64,000 nt of DNA from Morella rubra. Taxonomy: Eukaryota; Streptophyta; Magnoliopsida; Fagales; Myricaceae. Location of the stretch: assembly GCA_003952965.2 (NCBI GenBank), contig CM025850.1:33150235-33214234 (forward strand), written 5' to 3'. Positions 37,801 through 51,770 of this stretch are shown one piece after another. The stretch's first letter is position 1; each line of letters starts with the position of its first letter. A program made the translations under genes and the position numbers. A model generated the notes under the pieces. It made no database searches. It was given only the letters and a program-made list of their open reading frames with translations, and was not told where the DNA came from.

Positions 37801-39241
37801 TGTGTGATAGCGAGAAATGATTCACCACTCTTTATCTTTTTGGGTTAAATTGAGATCCAAAGTCATCTCAGGTGATGGTTAGTAAACAGACTATTTAGAC
37901 GAGAAGGAAAATCAGGAAAACCAAAAAACTTATAAAGGAGTGGGAATGGAGGGATGAATCTCATTTTGGAAAATAGGGGCAAGTGTGGACATTCTACAAA
38001 CCTCAAGAAAGGTTACTGTAATTTACTCAAAAAATTAGTATTTCTTGTGTCATTTCTAACTTGTTGGTGCCTGATGATAGATTGATGCAGTTGATCCAAA
38101 GAGCAGGCACAAGGGGAAACTAGAGACAGAGAGCTTGTTAGTATCAAAGGGCGTCAATTGGACTTCTCTAAGGCCAGTTTATATCTATGGACCATTGAAT
38201 TACAACCCTGTTGAAGAGTGGTTCTTCCACAGATTGAAAGCTGGTCGCCCGATTCCAATTCCCAACTCAGGACTGCAAATAACACAACTCGGTCATGTTA
38301 AGGTTAGAAATCTCCCATCCTTAGTAAGCAATGAGGCAATTTTGGAAGCTTCTAGAGAATTCAGCATTCTCACAAGTTGTTCTACTTAAATAGTTAATAA
38401 TGTGAAATTGGTTCAAGCATCCTGAAGCAATTTCTAAGAACATACATGACATGTGCTTAGAAAGTGCACATAATTTTCCTGAGCAAAGAATATCTTGTAA
38501 TGACATAAAGCTAGAGGATCTATATATTGGAATGCGAGGGCAAGGTTTCAACATGATATGGTTTTGCAATTCCAGGACTTGGCGAGGGCTTTTGTTCTGG
38601 TTCTTGGTAATGAGAAGGCCAGCAAACAAGTATTCAACATATCTGGAGACAAATATATCACCTTTGATGGATTAGCAAAAGCCTGTGCAAAGGTAATTGT
38701 TGCCAATATATATCCAAATGCGTTGAAAAAAAAAACCTTATGGGTTTGGGCTGATATGCCTAGATGTTATGTTAAATAATTTTCCCTTTTATGATTATTT
38801 GATTGTTTATTGGTTTTTACTTCCAACAGGCTGGTGGATTTCCTGAGCCTGAGATCATTCACTATAATCCAAAGGAGTTCGATTTTGGCAAGAAGAAGGC
38901 ATTCCCCTTCCGTGATCAGGTACATGTTGACACATAATTTGCATAGTTGAGAATGTGCGAACTTAGATGGACAACCTATGATATTCATGAAATAAGCGAA
39001 TAATGCACTTTATGATATGGAGCCTTCTTTAACACTGTATCCTCATTTTGTTATCAAAATGCAGCATTTCTTTGCTTCGATCGACAAAGCCAAGAGCGTG
39101 CTTGGGTGGAAACCCGAATTCGACCTAGTGGAAGGCCTTGCAGATTCCTACAACCTAGACTTCGGCAGGGGAACATTCAGGAAAGAAGCTGATTTCTCAA
39201 CAGACGACATGATCCTTGGCAAGAGTCTTGTTCTGGCCTAG
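34889..39241 (+). CDS. CSP41B: Chloroplast stem-loop binding protein CSP41b, complete ten-exon gene
   Basis: Exons: 34889-34990, 35682-35816, 35946-36032, 36163-36253, 36430-36484, 37136-37196, 38081-38302, 38576-38692, 38830-38919 and 39065-39241. They sum to 1137 nt (378 residues, the usual family length), with all phases agreeing and GT-AG introns. Exon 1 (MAKLVVLQQKQPSFSIL) is a chloroplast transit peptide. The mature protein starts near VSASATKKILIMGGTRFIG, the nucleotide-binding motif of the atypical SDR fold. Conserved blocks follow: LPGESDKDFADFSSK, YIYCSSAGVY, RPVYIYGPLNYNPVEEW, PKEFDFGKKKAFPFRDQ and LGWKPEFDLVEGL. The protein binds and cleaves stem-loop RNA in plastids, stabilising transcripts and supporting plastid transcription and ribosomes, usually with CSP41a. 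No damaged codon seen. A neat 40-bp tandem duplication lies in intron 4. Confidence 0.97.
36271..36350. repeat. Perfect 40-bp tandem duplication in CSP41B intron 4
   Basis: Positions 36271-36310 and 36311-36350 are identical 40-bp units beginning TATGCACTCTTGAACTGCAC. They lie 18 bp after the donor at 36254 and do not touch coding sequence. Confidence 0.95.
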
Positions 39242-41251
39242 GCCATTCCTGTCTTTGATTTCTTTGTGGTGTTTCCTCCCTCCGCCCAACATCCCGCTCA
39301 AGTTGACAAGCAATATAACTAGCCAAGCGCTAGGTTTTGTAATGGCACAATGTTATATCAGGAAAAAAAGGAAATTGAAGTGACCCACTAATAATAAATA
39401 AGTTGATTTACTAATGAATCAGTTGATTTATCATTACCACCTCGAACAACTCTTTACTCGAAACAGTCCTTCACTAGTCTCGCTCGACTATCAATCTACA
39501 CACAATACCACAATTTTCCCCACTTGGAGGGGAATGAGTCCTCCATGATTAAATTAGCCTTTTTTCTCTTTCAAGGCCTCTTTCTCTAATTGATTTTGCC
39601 AGAAAATTGTGTACCTTCTCTTCCTTTCCTTACCTTCTTTTCTAGTCGTGGATATTTTGAACCGTTTTTGGGAGATGTTGAATTTCTAAAAAATTATAAG
39701 ATTTTTAGAATTTTGATAGAATTGTAAATATTTATGTAGATTGGAGTTTTATAAGTTTTTGTGTAAAGGTTAGTAAAAATTTTAAATATATTTAATTTTT
39801 GTTAAGTTTGTAAAAAGGTATAGAGAGAGATGATTAGATACAATTGTTTAATAAAAAAATATTAGAGCTAGGTAAAAAACTACAAACATAAAAGATTTAT
39901 TATAATATTTTTTGAAAGTATTAAAGTTTGTGTAAAATTTACAAGAGATTATGTAAAAAGTATTAATATTTGTGTATAAATTTTAAGATTTTAAATATTT
40001 TTTTATAATTTTTATTGAATATATTATATTTTAAAAATACTTTTACAAATGAATATATCCGTTATCAGTAATTCACTTAAGTGGGCTGTTTTCCCTTTAC
40101 GTTACGTTTGATGGATTTCCTTCGTTGTGTACTGGGCTGGAATGTCGAGCCTTTTGGGTTGGGCCTTTTGAGTTTTACCGATGTGTTCCTTTTAACGAAA
40201 TGCGCCCAACAAATTGGACACGCCAAAATTTGGCATCGTCACCCAGGCTAGTTCCAACTGTCCATAAAGAGAACATATTTGCATATTATGGGTCTGCCGA
40301 AGCGCATTTCCATATAACCAATAGCTGCCAGGCAAACTTTTAGAGTGCACCCATTGTCTTCTACATTGATGCGGTCTGCCAGGCCCATGGGCTCTTTCTG
40401 GCACCATGGATCCATTCTATGGAGCAACCCTCAAGAAGCCTGTTTCAAGTTTGGAGAGAAAGCCCAAAGAATGGTTAAAGCCTTAAAGGCATGGGCCCTT
40501 AACAAAATCTAAATGTAATGACCAGATTCTAAATCCCTAAATTTGTAACAGGATTAAGATATTTTATAATTTTTTATTCAAATTAATATATATAATTTAA
40601 GAAAAAATAACACAATAAGTAGATATCACACTATTTAATGTTATTTATATAAAATTTTATGAGCTCTATAATAAAGTCCACTTGTTGTGTATGTCTATCT
40701 TTCTAAATTTTAATTCAGACAAAAAATTATAAAGAATTCTAATATTTATAAAAAAAATGTCGGCTATATTTCATGTACTACCTAATCTTAAGCTACGTAC
40801 ACGACTTTGGATGTTTCTTCTTTCTATGGGAACAAAACGTGTTTCTGAGAATTTGATGACACCGTGAATCTCAACGGACGTTACCTCTCGCCATCTCAGA
40901 CATTTGTTGCACCAAACCACGTCGTAGGTCCCCCCTGCGCCCTGGGCATGTGGCCGTCTCAGGAGGCATTGATGGCTAAAAGCTTTTCAATACCTTCCTC
41001 TCACTTTCCTCAGGTTTTTTTTTATTATTTGATTTTAGGGGGAGTTGATTTGGCGATTAGCAACTGGACTGAATCACCGACAGTTTGCTTAATAAGAAAT
41101 TTTTCAGAATCCCAACAATCTTGACTCTGTGATCACCAGCAATTTCCTAAAAAAATAATAATAAGAATAATAAATAGTGATCCACATGTTAAGGAATAGA
41201 AGATTCTAGCTCACATACCAGAGAGAATTGTGAGAGGTGAGAATCTGAAGG
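39242..41251. other. Intergenic region with AT-rich repeat
   Basis: After the CSP41B 3' flank, 39660-40060 is an AT-rich dispersed repeat also found inverted at 24075-24420. The remainder (40080-41251) has short frames on both strands with no recognisable protein. No RNA gene seen. Confidence 0.5.
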
Positions 41252-41545
41252 AATATTCTCAGAAACCTAATCCCTAATCCCTAGTCTAAAGTCTAAACAT
41301 TATCTTAAACGCCCTTTGGGTACGTAGTCAAAAACATTATCCAAAATCGAAAATGGTCGGTTCAGTCAATAGTCCACCTTATCTAATTTATTTCGCTGTC
41401 CCAAAGTTCATCTTAATTTAATTCAGTAGGTCCACTTTTGGACCAACTAACAGAACTAGAAATGCGCATCGTGGGCCCGTGGCTCCCCAAAAAGGCAGGA
41501 AAGTGGGGCCGTTGGTCATAGGAAACTAGAAGAACCTTTTTATAG

Positions 41546-41584
41546 CCACGTGGCGAGCTGCCGTCCCCTAAATGAGACGCCGAC
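41546..41584 (+). promoter_or_regulatory. G-box/ABRE and DRE-type elements upstream of galactinol synthase copy 1
   Basis: CCACGTGGC (41546-41554) contains a perfect G-box/ABRE core CACGTG, and GCCGAC (41579-41584) is a DRE/CRT core. Galactinol synthases are classic drought, cold and heat-induced genes, so such elements fit. They lie about 2 kb from the start codon, so their use is uncertain. In copy 2 the G-box is kept (53927-53932) but the DRE core reads GCCAAC (53959-53964). Confidence 0.4.
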
Positions 41585-43534
41585 ACGTCTCATCACCCAC
41601 ACGCCGCGCGGCCACGGGAGCCTTCGAGGTGGACCTAGTAGCAATAGGTATGGGTGGGGCCAAACTAGAGTAAAATTAGCTGAACGCAGAATTATCAAAT
41701 CCACGTGTGTGGCTATGCCACTTGGGACTAGATCCTCTACGTTTTGTTGCCCAATTGCACAGTACAAATTTAAAAAGCGATGGACATATTATATATATAC
41801 CGTATTCTATTCTAGGGTCAGATGATGATTTTATGTAATTTATTGTCTAAACAGTATAATTTTAGAAAGATAGATAAATTGATAATTTTATTATATAATT
41901 TATATTATTTAAAAATTAATATGAAGTTTATGATCTACTTATTATGTCTGTCTCTGAATTACATATTGTAATTCGAGAATCAAATTGAAAAGAATCCTAA
42001 TCTAATCTATACTTTTTATATAAATAATATTAAGATGGTGTTCCACTCCTAAAATTTCTATCTACATTAAAAAATTATAAAATAATATCTCTCCTTCTTT
42101 CAATTATTATTTTATTATATAATATTTATTTAAATCTTCTTTTCTTTACTTTTTTAAAATCAAATTTATAAAATATTTTTAATTTTTTCAAATCTCAAAA
42201 TCCCTAAAATTTTCAAACACCTCCAAATTTTCACTCTCGAACGCTTCCTAAATAATGTAAGGTTGTTGTGACTGTTTTACCATGTGCAATTAGATCAATA
42301 AATTACAGGAAATTCTCGTCCTGCCACTTGGCTCACGATTGTCTACGTGGCGAGATTGACCGTTTTGCATTGTTTCCTTAACGCCGAAGCCAGAAATGCA
42401 TACAGGGGGAAGAAATGACAGACATCTACTAGAAAGCCCCGTGTCTGAAGGGTTAGTGTACGTGCCGCAACTTCGCGTCGCTTTGGTGTGTACTAAATTG
42501 TAATTAGAGGCCACTGGGCAGAGGCCACGGCGGTGATCGATTGAGCAGACGGATGCAAAAAGAGGAAGCAGTCAAAAAGAAATTAGTGCGACACGAATGA
42601 TCGTCTTTTAATTTAGTCTAAAATTTAAAATTTTCGGCCGGAAACGGGGGCGAACGGGTTATTGCGCAAACGAAAACTGGAGACTAATTTAATAAATAAA
42701 TATTTTCCGAATGATCGGTAACTAATTATAGTGGTCGGGGCAACGGTCTAATTTTGCGCCGGAAAGGAAAACTGGAAATATTGCGATCTCAGCGGTTATC
42801 TGCCATTTTCATCTCATACTACACCGACATGCTTCTAATCTCCGATTTTCCCTCCTCCATTAAAAAGTAATGGATGAAAATACCTCAATTATTTTTTTGA
42901 AGAAAAAACCAAAGAAGGGATCAACTGATCAACTGTACTCCTGTAGTTACGGGAAGATCCAAGGGGCGTTTCAGTATCTGGAAAGTTGCTGGAGATATTC
43001 TACTTTATTCTGCATTAATTACCATTCCGTTTCGTGCACCGTCCAAGTCCTGCAACCGTCGGATCAGATCGCCGCCACACGTAGCGTCCGATTTCTTTAC
43101 AACGCAGTTACGCAAACGTAAATCTAAGCACACTAATCAAAACGACATTAATTTGCTGCCAAAGAACTTCAAGGCGTTAGTCCCAACGACGCCGTTTTGT
43201 GAGCATCAAATGCTCCTCGGTAAAGTGGGAACTCCGGGACTTATCCATTAGTCCAAGCCAACCCCGCAATCACCGTCAAGGAATTTATTTTATTACCATT
43301 TTAGTCTTAAGCATTTGACGTAATTAGAGTTACATTTCCTACGTAACCCCAAGTCCAGAGGTACTTCCAAAGTCTTAACAACCATATAAACTGTCTGATC
43401 TAAACCCCAAGTCCTCAAAAACCCTTGTTCCTATCTTCTCAAGCTAGACAAACTTAGCAACCATTTCCTTTCCCAAAGCCACTAAAACCTTCAACCGCTT
43501 CCCTTGTTCCTTTCTTCCAAAAACCAACTGACAA

Positions 43535-45046
43535 ATGGCTCCTGAAGCATCACCAAAGCTACTACCACTTCAACCGCTTTCTCCAAAAACCACCACAACC
43601 TGCCAAGGCCGCTAGCGTGCCTAGCAGGGCATTTGTTACGTTCTTGGCTGGAAACGGTGACTATGTGAAAGGTGTAGTCGGCTTGGCCAAGGGGCTGAGA
43701 AAGGTGAAGAGCAAGTACCCACTAGTGGTGGCAATCTTGCCCGATGTGCCCGGAGAGCACCGTCAGATTCTGGTGTCTCAGGGTTGTACAGTGAAGGAGA
43801 TTGAGCCGGTGTACCCTCCTGAGAACCAAACCCAGTTTGCCATGGCGTACTACGTGATCAATTACTCCAAGCTTCGTATTTGGGAGGTTTGTAAATTTTA
43901 ACCATTCTGCATGTGTCAAACTTATCTTCTGTTTTTGTACACTTCGCTACTGCCATCTCTTACCGGAGTTTGTGGGGTTGTGACACGTGCTGAGGGGCAC
44001 TTTTTGAATCTTTTCTTATTTTCCACAAAATGAGTCGGTTCTGTTTTTTAATTAGGAGAAGTGTCTACGGAAAAAAAAAAAAACTATTGAATCATGTCCT
44101 TTGTTAAGCCAAATCTCATGGTTTCATAAGTGCTAAATCGGAATTCTTTGATATGGAAATTGCAGTTTGTGGAGTACAGCAAGATGATCTACCTTGACGG
44201 AGATATCCAAGTTTTTGAAAACATCGACCACCTCTTTGACCTACCCGACAGTATTTCTATGCTGTAATGGATTGCTTCTGCGAGAAAACTTGGAGCCATT
44301 CTCCACAGTACAAGTTTGGCTACTGCCAGCAGTGCCCCGACAAGGTCAAGTGGCCTGCTGAGCTTGGCCCCAAGCCTGCCCTCTACTTCAATGCTGGCAT
44401 GTTCGTGTATGAGCCCAACCTTTCCACATACCATGACCTTCTCAAGACCCTGAAAACTACCCCTACTACTCCTTTTGCTGAGCAGGTAATTTTTAAATTT
44501 GCATTGGTAACAGATTTGACATTTAAAAGTAGCAGGTTTTAAATCTGACTCTAATCTTTTTATTTATTCTTGCAGGACTTTTTGAACATGTTCTTTAGGA
44601 ATATTTACAGGCCAATCCCCCCTATTTACAACCTTGTCCTGGCCTTGTTGTGGCGCCACCCAGAGAACATTGATCTTGAAAATGTCAAAGTTGTTCACTA
44701 CTGTGCTGCGGTGAGTATCCATTACTGTTGAGAAGAACAACCCTGAATTTCCGAAATATTATTGCTTTGTTCTTCACTTGTCTTGATGGGGTAAAACTTC
44801 AATTGTTTTTAGGGGTCTAAGCCGTGGAGATACACTGGCGAGGAAGTGAACATGGACAGGGAAGATATCAAGATCCTAGTGAAGAAATGGTGGGACATAT
44901 ACGACGATGAGTCACTGGACTACAAGAACACTGTGGCATCTAGAAATGCTGAAGCAGGAGCTGAGCAAAGGAATCTGCAAGCATTTTTGGAAGCGCTTTC
45001 GGAGGTTGGCGTTGTTCCCTGCGTTACCGCCCCATCTGCCGCTTAG
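43535..45046 (+). pseudogene. Galactinol synthase, frameshifted first copy
   Basis: Exons correspond to 43535-43886, 44166-44485, 44576-44710 and 44813-45046. Two lesions break it. First, the N-terminus after MAPEASPK is replaced by text resembling the 5' untranslated region of the other copy, and the frame ends at a TAG at 43613-43615 before the conserved AFVTFLAGNGDYVKG. Second, exon 2 has lost one T in the codons after LFDLPDS (CCGACAGTATTTC against CCGACAGTTATTTC in copy 2), so it is 320 instead of 321 nt. Exons 3 and 4 are intact, including the C-terminal APSAA. A TATA-like CATATAAA is at 43383. It cannot make a full-length enzyme unless both lesions are sequence errors. Confidence 0.88.
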
Positions 45047-45409
45047 TGATTGTGAATTTTACAAGAATAAATGTGTATAGGAGAACTCAGCACAGGGTTT
45101 GGTTTTAAGTTGTATCGTGTATGGTGGTTCGGTCTTCCCTTTTTTTTTTTTCTTTTTTTTTGACAGTGGAAGACCTTTCTATAAGTTATTGTATTAGGGT
45201 CATTAAAATGTAAAATTTTGCATCTCATTCTATTTGAAAAAAAAAATACACTACTAATTAACTGTTTATATTTTTACCTCATAATTTTTTAATAACTATA
45301 TTTTGTATGGGAAAAGGACTGTATTTAACCCAAGTAAAAAAAATAACTCCATGCATTTAAATATATATAACCCAATGCGAAGTACTATATATTGAAATTA
45401 CCATAAATA

Positions 45410-48400
45410 TGTAAACTGTGTAGACAAAACAACTCGGGATGAAACAACTCAATCAAATCAAGATCATAACAGTTGAGGAAATCAAGGATCATAAAATTCG
45501 AGGAGTTGCGTTTAATATTTGAAATGTTATCTTGTATTTTATATTTGAATATTCATCCGCAACAGATTGTACAGCTCATCATAGTTTGTAATCACTTATA
45601 TAAAGTTAATGAAGCTACATGGTTTGGTACCTTTTGACCAAACCAAATTGTCCACACCATTGTTTTCTTTCTTGGTATCAGAGCCATTTGGTTAACATCA
45701 GCGATCATGGCTGAATTCAGTAATACTGCTTCTGCTCCATTCACTATTCCAAATATTGCTCATCTAGTTTCTATAAAACTAGACGGCACTAATTATCTGA
45801 TGTGGGTTTCCCAATTTCTTCCCATCCTTCGAGCTTATAATCTTCTGAGCATTGTTGACGGCTCAGAACCATGTCCTCCCAAATTTATTGAAGATAAGGA
45901 GGGAAAATCCTCTGTTCTGAATCCAGAATTTATTCTCTAGCAGAGGAAACCATATTTATTGAGCTGGCTTATTGCAACTTTGTCTGAGAAGGTTATATCA
46001 ACTGTTTATGGTTTGACTTCCTCTCGGCAAGTCTGGTCAGCATTAGCTACACGCTATGCTTCACCATCTCGTCCTCGAATCAATCTGCTACGACGTCAGT
46101 TGCAGACTATTCGTCAAGGTTCTCAAACTTGTAGTACATTTATTCATGCAGCAAAGACTATTGCAGATCAACTGGCTATTGCTGGAAAGCCAGTCACGGA
46201 TGAAGAATTGATTTCTTTTATCATTGGTGGCCTGAATACTGAATTTACTGGCTTTGCAGCCTCATATTCTTTTGCTACTCGTAACGGAGACTTATCCTTT
46301 GAAGATTTTCTCTCTGAACTTCTCAATTTTGAGACTTTGCTGGACAACCAAAAACAAGTCATTCCACCACAGTCAAACAGTTTGCAATGTTCTCTCAGAA
46401 GGGGAATTCTTCCAACTATCGCAGGCCAAAAGTTCCTCCAAACCAGCCTCGGTTTTCACAACCAAACCAGGCACCTCAGAGAAATTTTAAGAAACCTGAC
46501 TCTCAACTTGCAGGTCAACCCATATCAGCTTCAGATACCCCCTTTCACCGATCTCCTTGTCAAATTTGTGGCAAAAATAATCATCAGGCTTTAGATTGTT
46601 ACCATCGGATGGATTATGCATATCAAGGAAGACATCCACCTCGCCAATTAGCAGCAATGGTGGCACAATCCAATAACTTGCTTGATGAACAGACATGGTT
46701 AGCCGATAGTGGAGCCAATAACCATATTACAGCTGAGCTCAAGAACCTCTCATTAGAGCAGCCATATCAAGGTTCTGAAACTGTTGCCGTAGGGAATGGT
46801 GGTGGGTTGCATATTGCACACACTGGTTCCTCCTCTTTCTCTACATCCACATCCACTTTGCACTTGAAAAATATTCTTCATTGTCCTTCTGCATCTGCTA
46901 ACTTGTTATCCATTCAAAAATTTTGTGCTGATAATCGTTGTTATTTTATTCTAACATCTTCTTATTTTTGGGTTAAGGACCTGCGAACGGGTGTGATCCT
47001 TCTGCAAGGCCCGAGTGAAGACGGACTATATCCAGTTCGGATGAAACAATTTTCGTCAAATAAACTCAACAGACTTGTTGCTTTGACAGCTTCTCTTCCC
47101 GTGTGGCATAGTAGATTAGGCCACCCTTCTCATCAAGTCATGGAGAAGTTGCTTAAAACCCAACAACTCCCAGTCACCAAGTCTACTGTTATTAGTTCTC
47201 TCTGTCACCCATGTCAGTTAGCAAAGAGCAAGAAACTCCCATTTTCTGATTCTTTGCGTGTTTCACAATTTCCTTTAGAAATAATCCATACTGATGTATG
47301 GAGATCTCCTGTTTTATCAATTAGTGGTTCGAAATATTATGTGGTCTTTGTTGACGATTTTTCAAGGTATTCATGGATTTTTCCATTGCAACAAAAATCT
47401 GATGTGTACCACTGTTTCATCAAATTTAAATGCTTGGTTGAAAACTTGCTTTCTCATAAAATCAAGATTCTTCAAACAATTTTTAGCAGATCATGGGATT
47501 TTCCATAGGATTACATTCCCTCATACTTCAGAACAAAATGGTATCGCTGAGCGCAAGCATAGGCATATTATTGAGACTGGCCTTGCGTTACTTGCTCAAT
47601 CCGGTCTTTCTTCCAAATATTGGGTAGATGCATTCTATACCGCTGTCTATCTAATTAATCGGTTGCCAACAGTAGTATTACACAATTCCAGTCCTTTCAC
47701 AAAGCTGTTTCACAAAGAACCGGATTATCTCTCTCTTCGTATTTTCGGATGTGTATGTTATCCTCTATTACGTCCCTATAACAAATACAAGCTAGAATAT
47801 CGTAGCGCTCGCTGCATATTCTTAGGCTACAGTTCCAATCAAAAGGGCTATCGTTGTCTTGATTTTAGTACCAACCGTGTTTATGTCTCTCGGCATGTTG
47901 TTTTTGATGAACATCAGTTTCCTGCACTGAATAAAGTCTCTCCTCTCTTGCCTTCAGAGGATCGCTCCACACGTTTAGGTACTGTAGCTCTTCCCCCATT
48001 TTTCTCTAACGATTTTTGTTCTCAGGATTTGTCTTTATCTAATTCCGCATCCAATTTAAATTCAAATATTCCTTCTCCTTTATCTTTGCAAACTAACGAC
48101 CGTTCACCTATATCTTCTTCCCCACATTTTTCTCCACCTTCTCCTATTCTCGAGACCTTTATTTCCACTTCCCCTCAACCTCTCCTACCAGAATCTAACA
48201 CCAATGTTGACTCGGTCCCCACCTTAGCTAATTCTTCTCCTTCTTCCACTAATCCACCTCCTATCTCTTACCACCCTATGCAGACACGTTCCAAAACTGG
48301 CACTAGTCAACCGAAGTCTTTTCCTGATTTTAAATTGTTTTGTGCTACCAAACATCCTATGATTTCTCTTCATGCTAGCACTTTACCACCTGAACCTACG

Positions 48401-50195
48401 TGTTATTCCAAAGCAGTTGCTGATCCTAATTGGCGCGCTGCAATAGGAAGTGAATTCGATGCTCTTCTTGCAAATGGAACCTGGACCTTGTGTCCTAGAC
48501 CTCCCCATAGAAAAATAATTCGCAATAAATGGGTTTACAAGTTGAAACAGAAATCTGATGGTTCTATTGATCGTTACAAAGCCCGCTTGGTTGCTAAGGG
48601 GTTTGATCAACTGGATGGAGTCGATTATACAGAAACTTTTAGTCCTGTTATTAAACCTGCTACCATTCGGCTACTGTTGGCACTTGCAACTCACTTTCAA
48701 TGGCCACTCAAACAACTTGATGTTTCTAATGCATTTTTACATGGCTATTTAGATGAAGAGGTCTTTATGGAGCAACCCCAAGGATTTGTTGATACTGTCT
48801 ATCCTGACTATGTCTGCAAACTGAATAAAGCTCTTTATGGTCTCAAACAAGCCCCACGAGCTTGGTTCCATCGCTTGTCTCAGACATTACTTGAATTGCA
48901 TTTTGTTGGATCACTGGTGGACACTTCTTTGTTCATGTATCATGACTCTGATGTTCACATATTTGTTCTCATTTATGTCGACGATATTATTGTCACTGGA
49001 AATTCTCTTGATGCTATCAACAACCTTATTGTCACCTTGCAGCAGGTTTTTGCCATGAAAGACTTAGGCAATCTGTCCTATTTTCTTGGCATCCATGTCC
49101 ATCAAAGCAATGAAGGTCTTTACCTTACTCAGTCAAAGTATATATTTGACTTGCTACATCGTGTCAAGATGGAAGGCGCTAAACCTTATTCTGCCCCATG
49201 TGTATCTGGCAAACGACTGTCTAGTCTTGATGGTGATCCATTGTCTGATCCTTCTCTTTATCGGCACATTGTGGGCGCATTACAGTATTGTACACTCACT
49301 CGTCCAGAAATCTCTTTCACTGTTAATCAGCTCTGTCAATTTCTACAAAATCCCCTGACAAGTCACTTTACTGCTGCGAAACGGGTTCTCCGTTATCTCA
49401 AAGGTACAATTGATTATGGGCTGTGCTATACAAAAGGCAATTTGCAGTTGAAAGCCTATTGTGATTCTGATTGGGCAGGAGACCCTATTGAAAGAAGATC
49501 CACCAGCGGTTATGGAATTTTTCTTGGTCCATGTCTCATCTCTTGGCAAGCCAAAAAGCAACCGGTAGTCTCTCGATCAAGTACCGAAGCAGAGTATCGT
49601 TCCATGGCCATTGCTACCGCTGAATTGTATTGGTTACGAATGTTATTCAAAGAGTTACAAATTTCTCTTGATCATATTCCGCAATTATGGTGTGACAATG
49701 TTGGCGCTCTTGCTCTCGCTTCTAATCCTGTTTTTCATGCACGCACAAAACACATTGAGGTCGATTATCATTTCATCCGTGAGAAGCTTGCCAATAAGGA
49801 GATTTCAGTCCGTTATATATCTACAACAGATCAACCCGCAGACATTTTTACCAAGGGATTATCTTCCGCCAGATTTTTACTATTAAGAGACAAGCTCATG
49901 GTTCTTCAAGCTCCCATGACCTTGCGGGGGGCTGTAAACTGTGTAGACAAAACAGCTCGGGATGAAACAACTCAATCAAATCAAGATCATAACAGTTGAG
50001 GAAATCAAGGATCATAAAATTCGAGGAGTTGCGTTTAATATTTGAAATGTTATCTTGTATTTTATATTTGAATATTCATCCGCAACAGATTGTACAGCTC
50101 ATCATAGTTTGTAATCACTTATATAAAGTTAATGAAGCTACATGGTTTGGTACCTTTTGACCAAACCAAATTGTCCACACCATTGTTTTCTTTCT
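45410..50195 (+). mobile_element. Young Copia (RE1-like) LTR retrotransposon with TG...CT termini
   Basis: The LTRs are 45410-45672 and 49933-50195, each 263 bp, differing at a single base that I can see. The target duplication is AAATA (45405-45409 and 50196-50200). The primer-binding site TGGTATCAGAGCC, complementary to initiator tRNA-Met, starts right after the 5' LTR, and a GCGGGGGG purine tract lies just before the 3' LTR. The LTRs begin TG but end CT rather than CA, a known non-canonical class. The element sits in the 3' flank of galactinol synthase copy 1 and is absent from copy 2. Its polyprotein is broken (see the separate entry), so it must have been mobilised in trans or been damaged very recently. 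Confidence 0.95.
45707..49999 (+). pseudogene. Copia gag-pol polyprotein, broken by a stop, a frameshift and an integrase deletion
   Basis: Gag starts at 45707 and meets an in-frame TAG at 45938-45940, then continues in frame to about 46375. One base appears to be lost near there. The next frame (to 47508) carries the zinc knuckle CX2CX4HX4C (CQICGKNNHQALDC), the protease site DSGA, and the start of the integrase (HSRLGH, HTDVW). Near 47470 a short deletion removes the integrase segment that normally carries the second catalytic aspartate and shifts the frame. A continuous frame then runs to 49999 with the remaining integrase, reverse transcriptase (YVDD at 48974-48985) and RNase H (DSDWAGD, STEAEY, TKHIEVDYHFI). 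The stop codon lies 67 bases inside the 3' LTR. Domain order PR-INT-RT-RH defines Copia. Confidence 0.92.
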
Positions 50196-50200
50196 AAATA

Positions 50201-51770
<1,570 letters not shown>

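Larger units (their letters stand above)
41252..45206 (+). repeat. Duplicated block, copy 1 (galactinol synthase locus)
   Basis: Similarity to 53637-57418 begins at about AATATTCTCAGAAACCTA and ends at ATTAGGGTCATTAA. It covers roughly 2.3 kb of upstream sequence, the gene and its 3' flank. From exon 1 to the 3' end the copies are almost identical, introns included. The upstream part is more diverged and interrupted by indels. The two copies lie in direct orientation about 12.3 kb apart. Confidence 0.88.

Noticed and set aside
45707..45940. Gag stop codon as a programmed read-through site
   Set aside because: Copia gag normally has no stop here, and the codon looks like a simple TGG-to-TAG change; two further lesions downstream fit plain decay.
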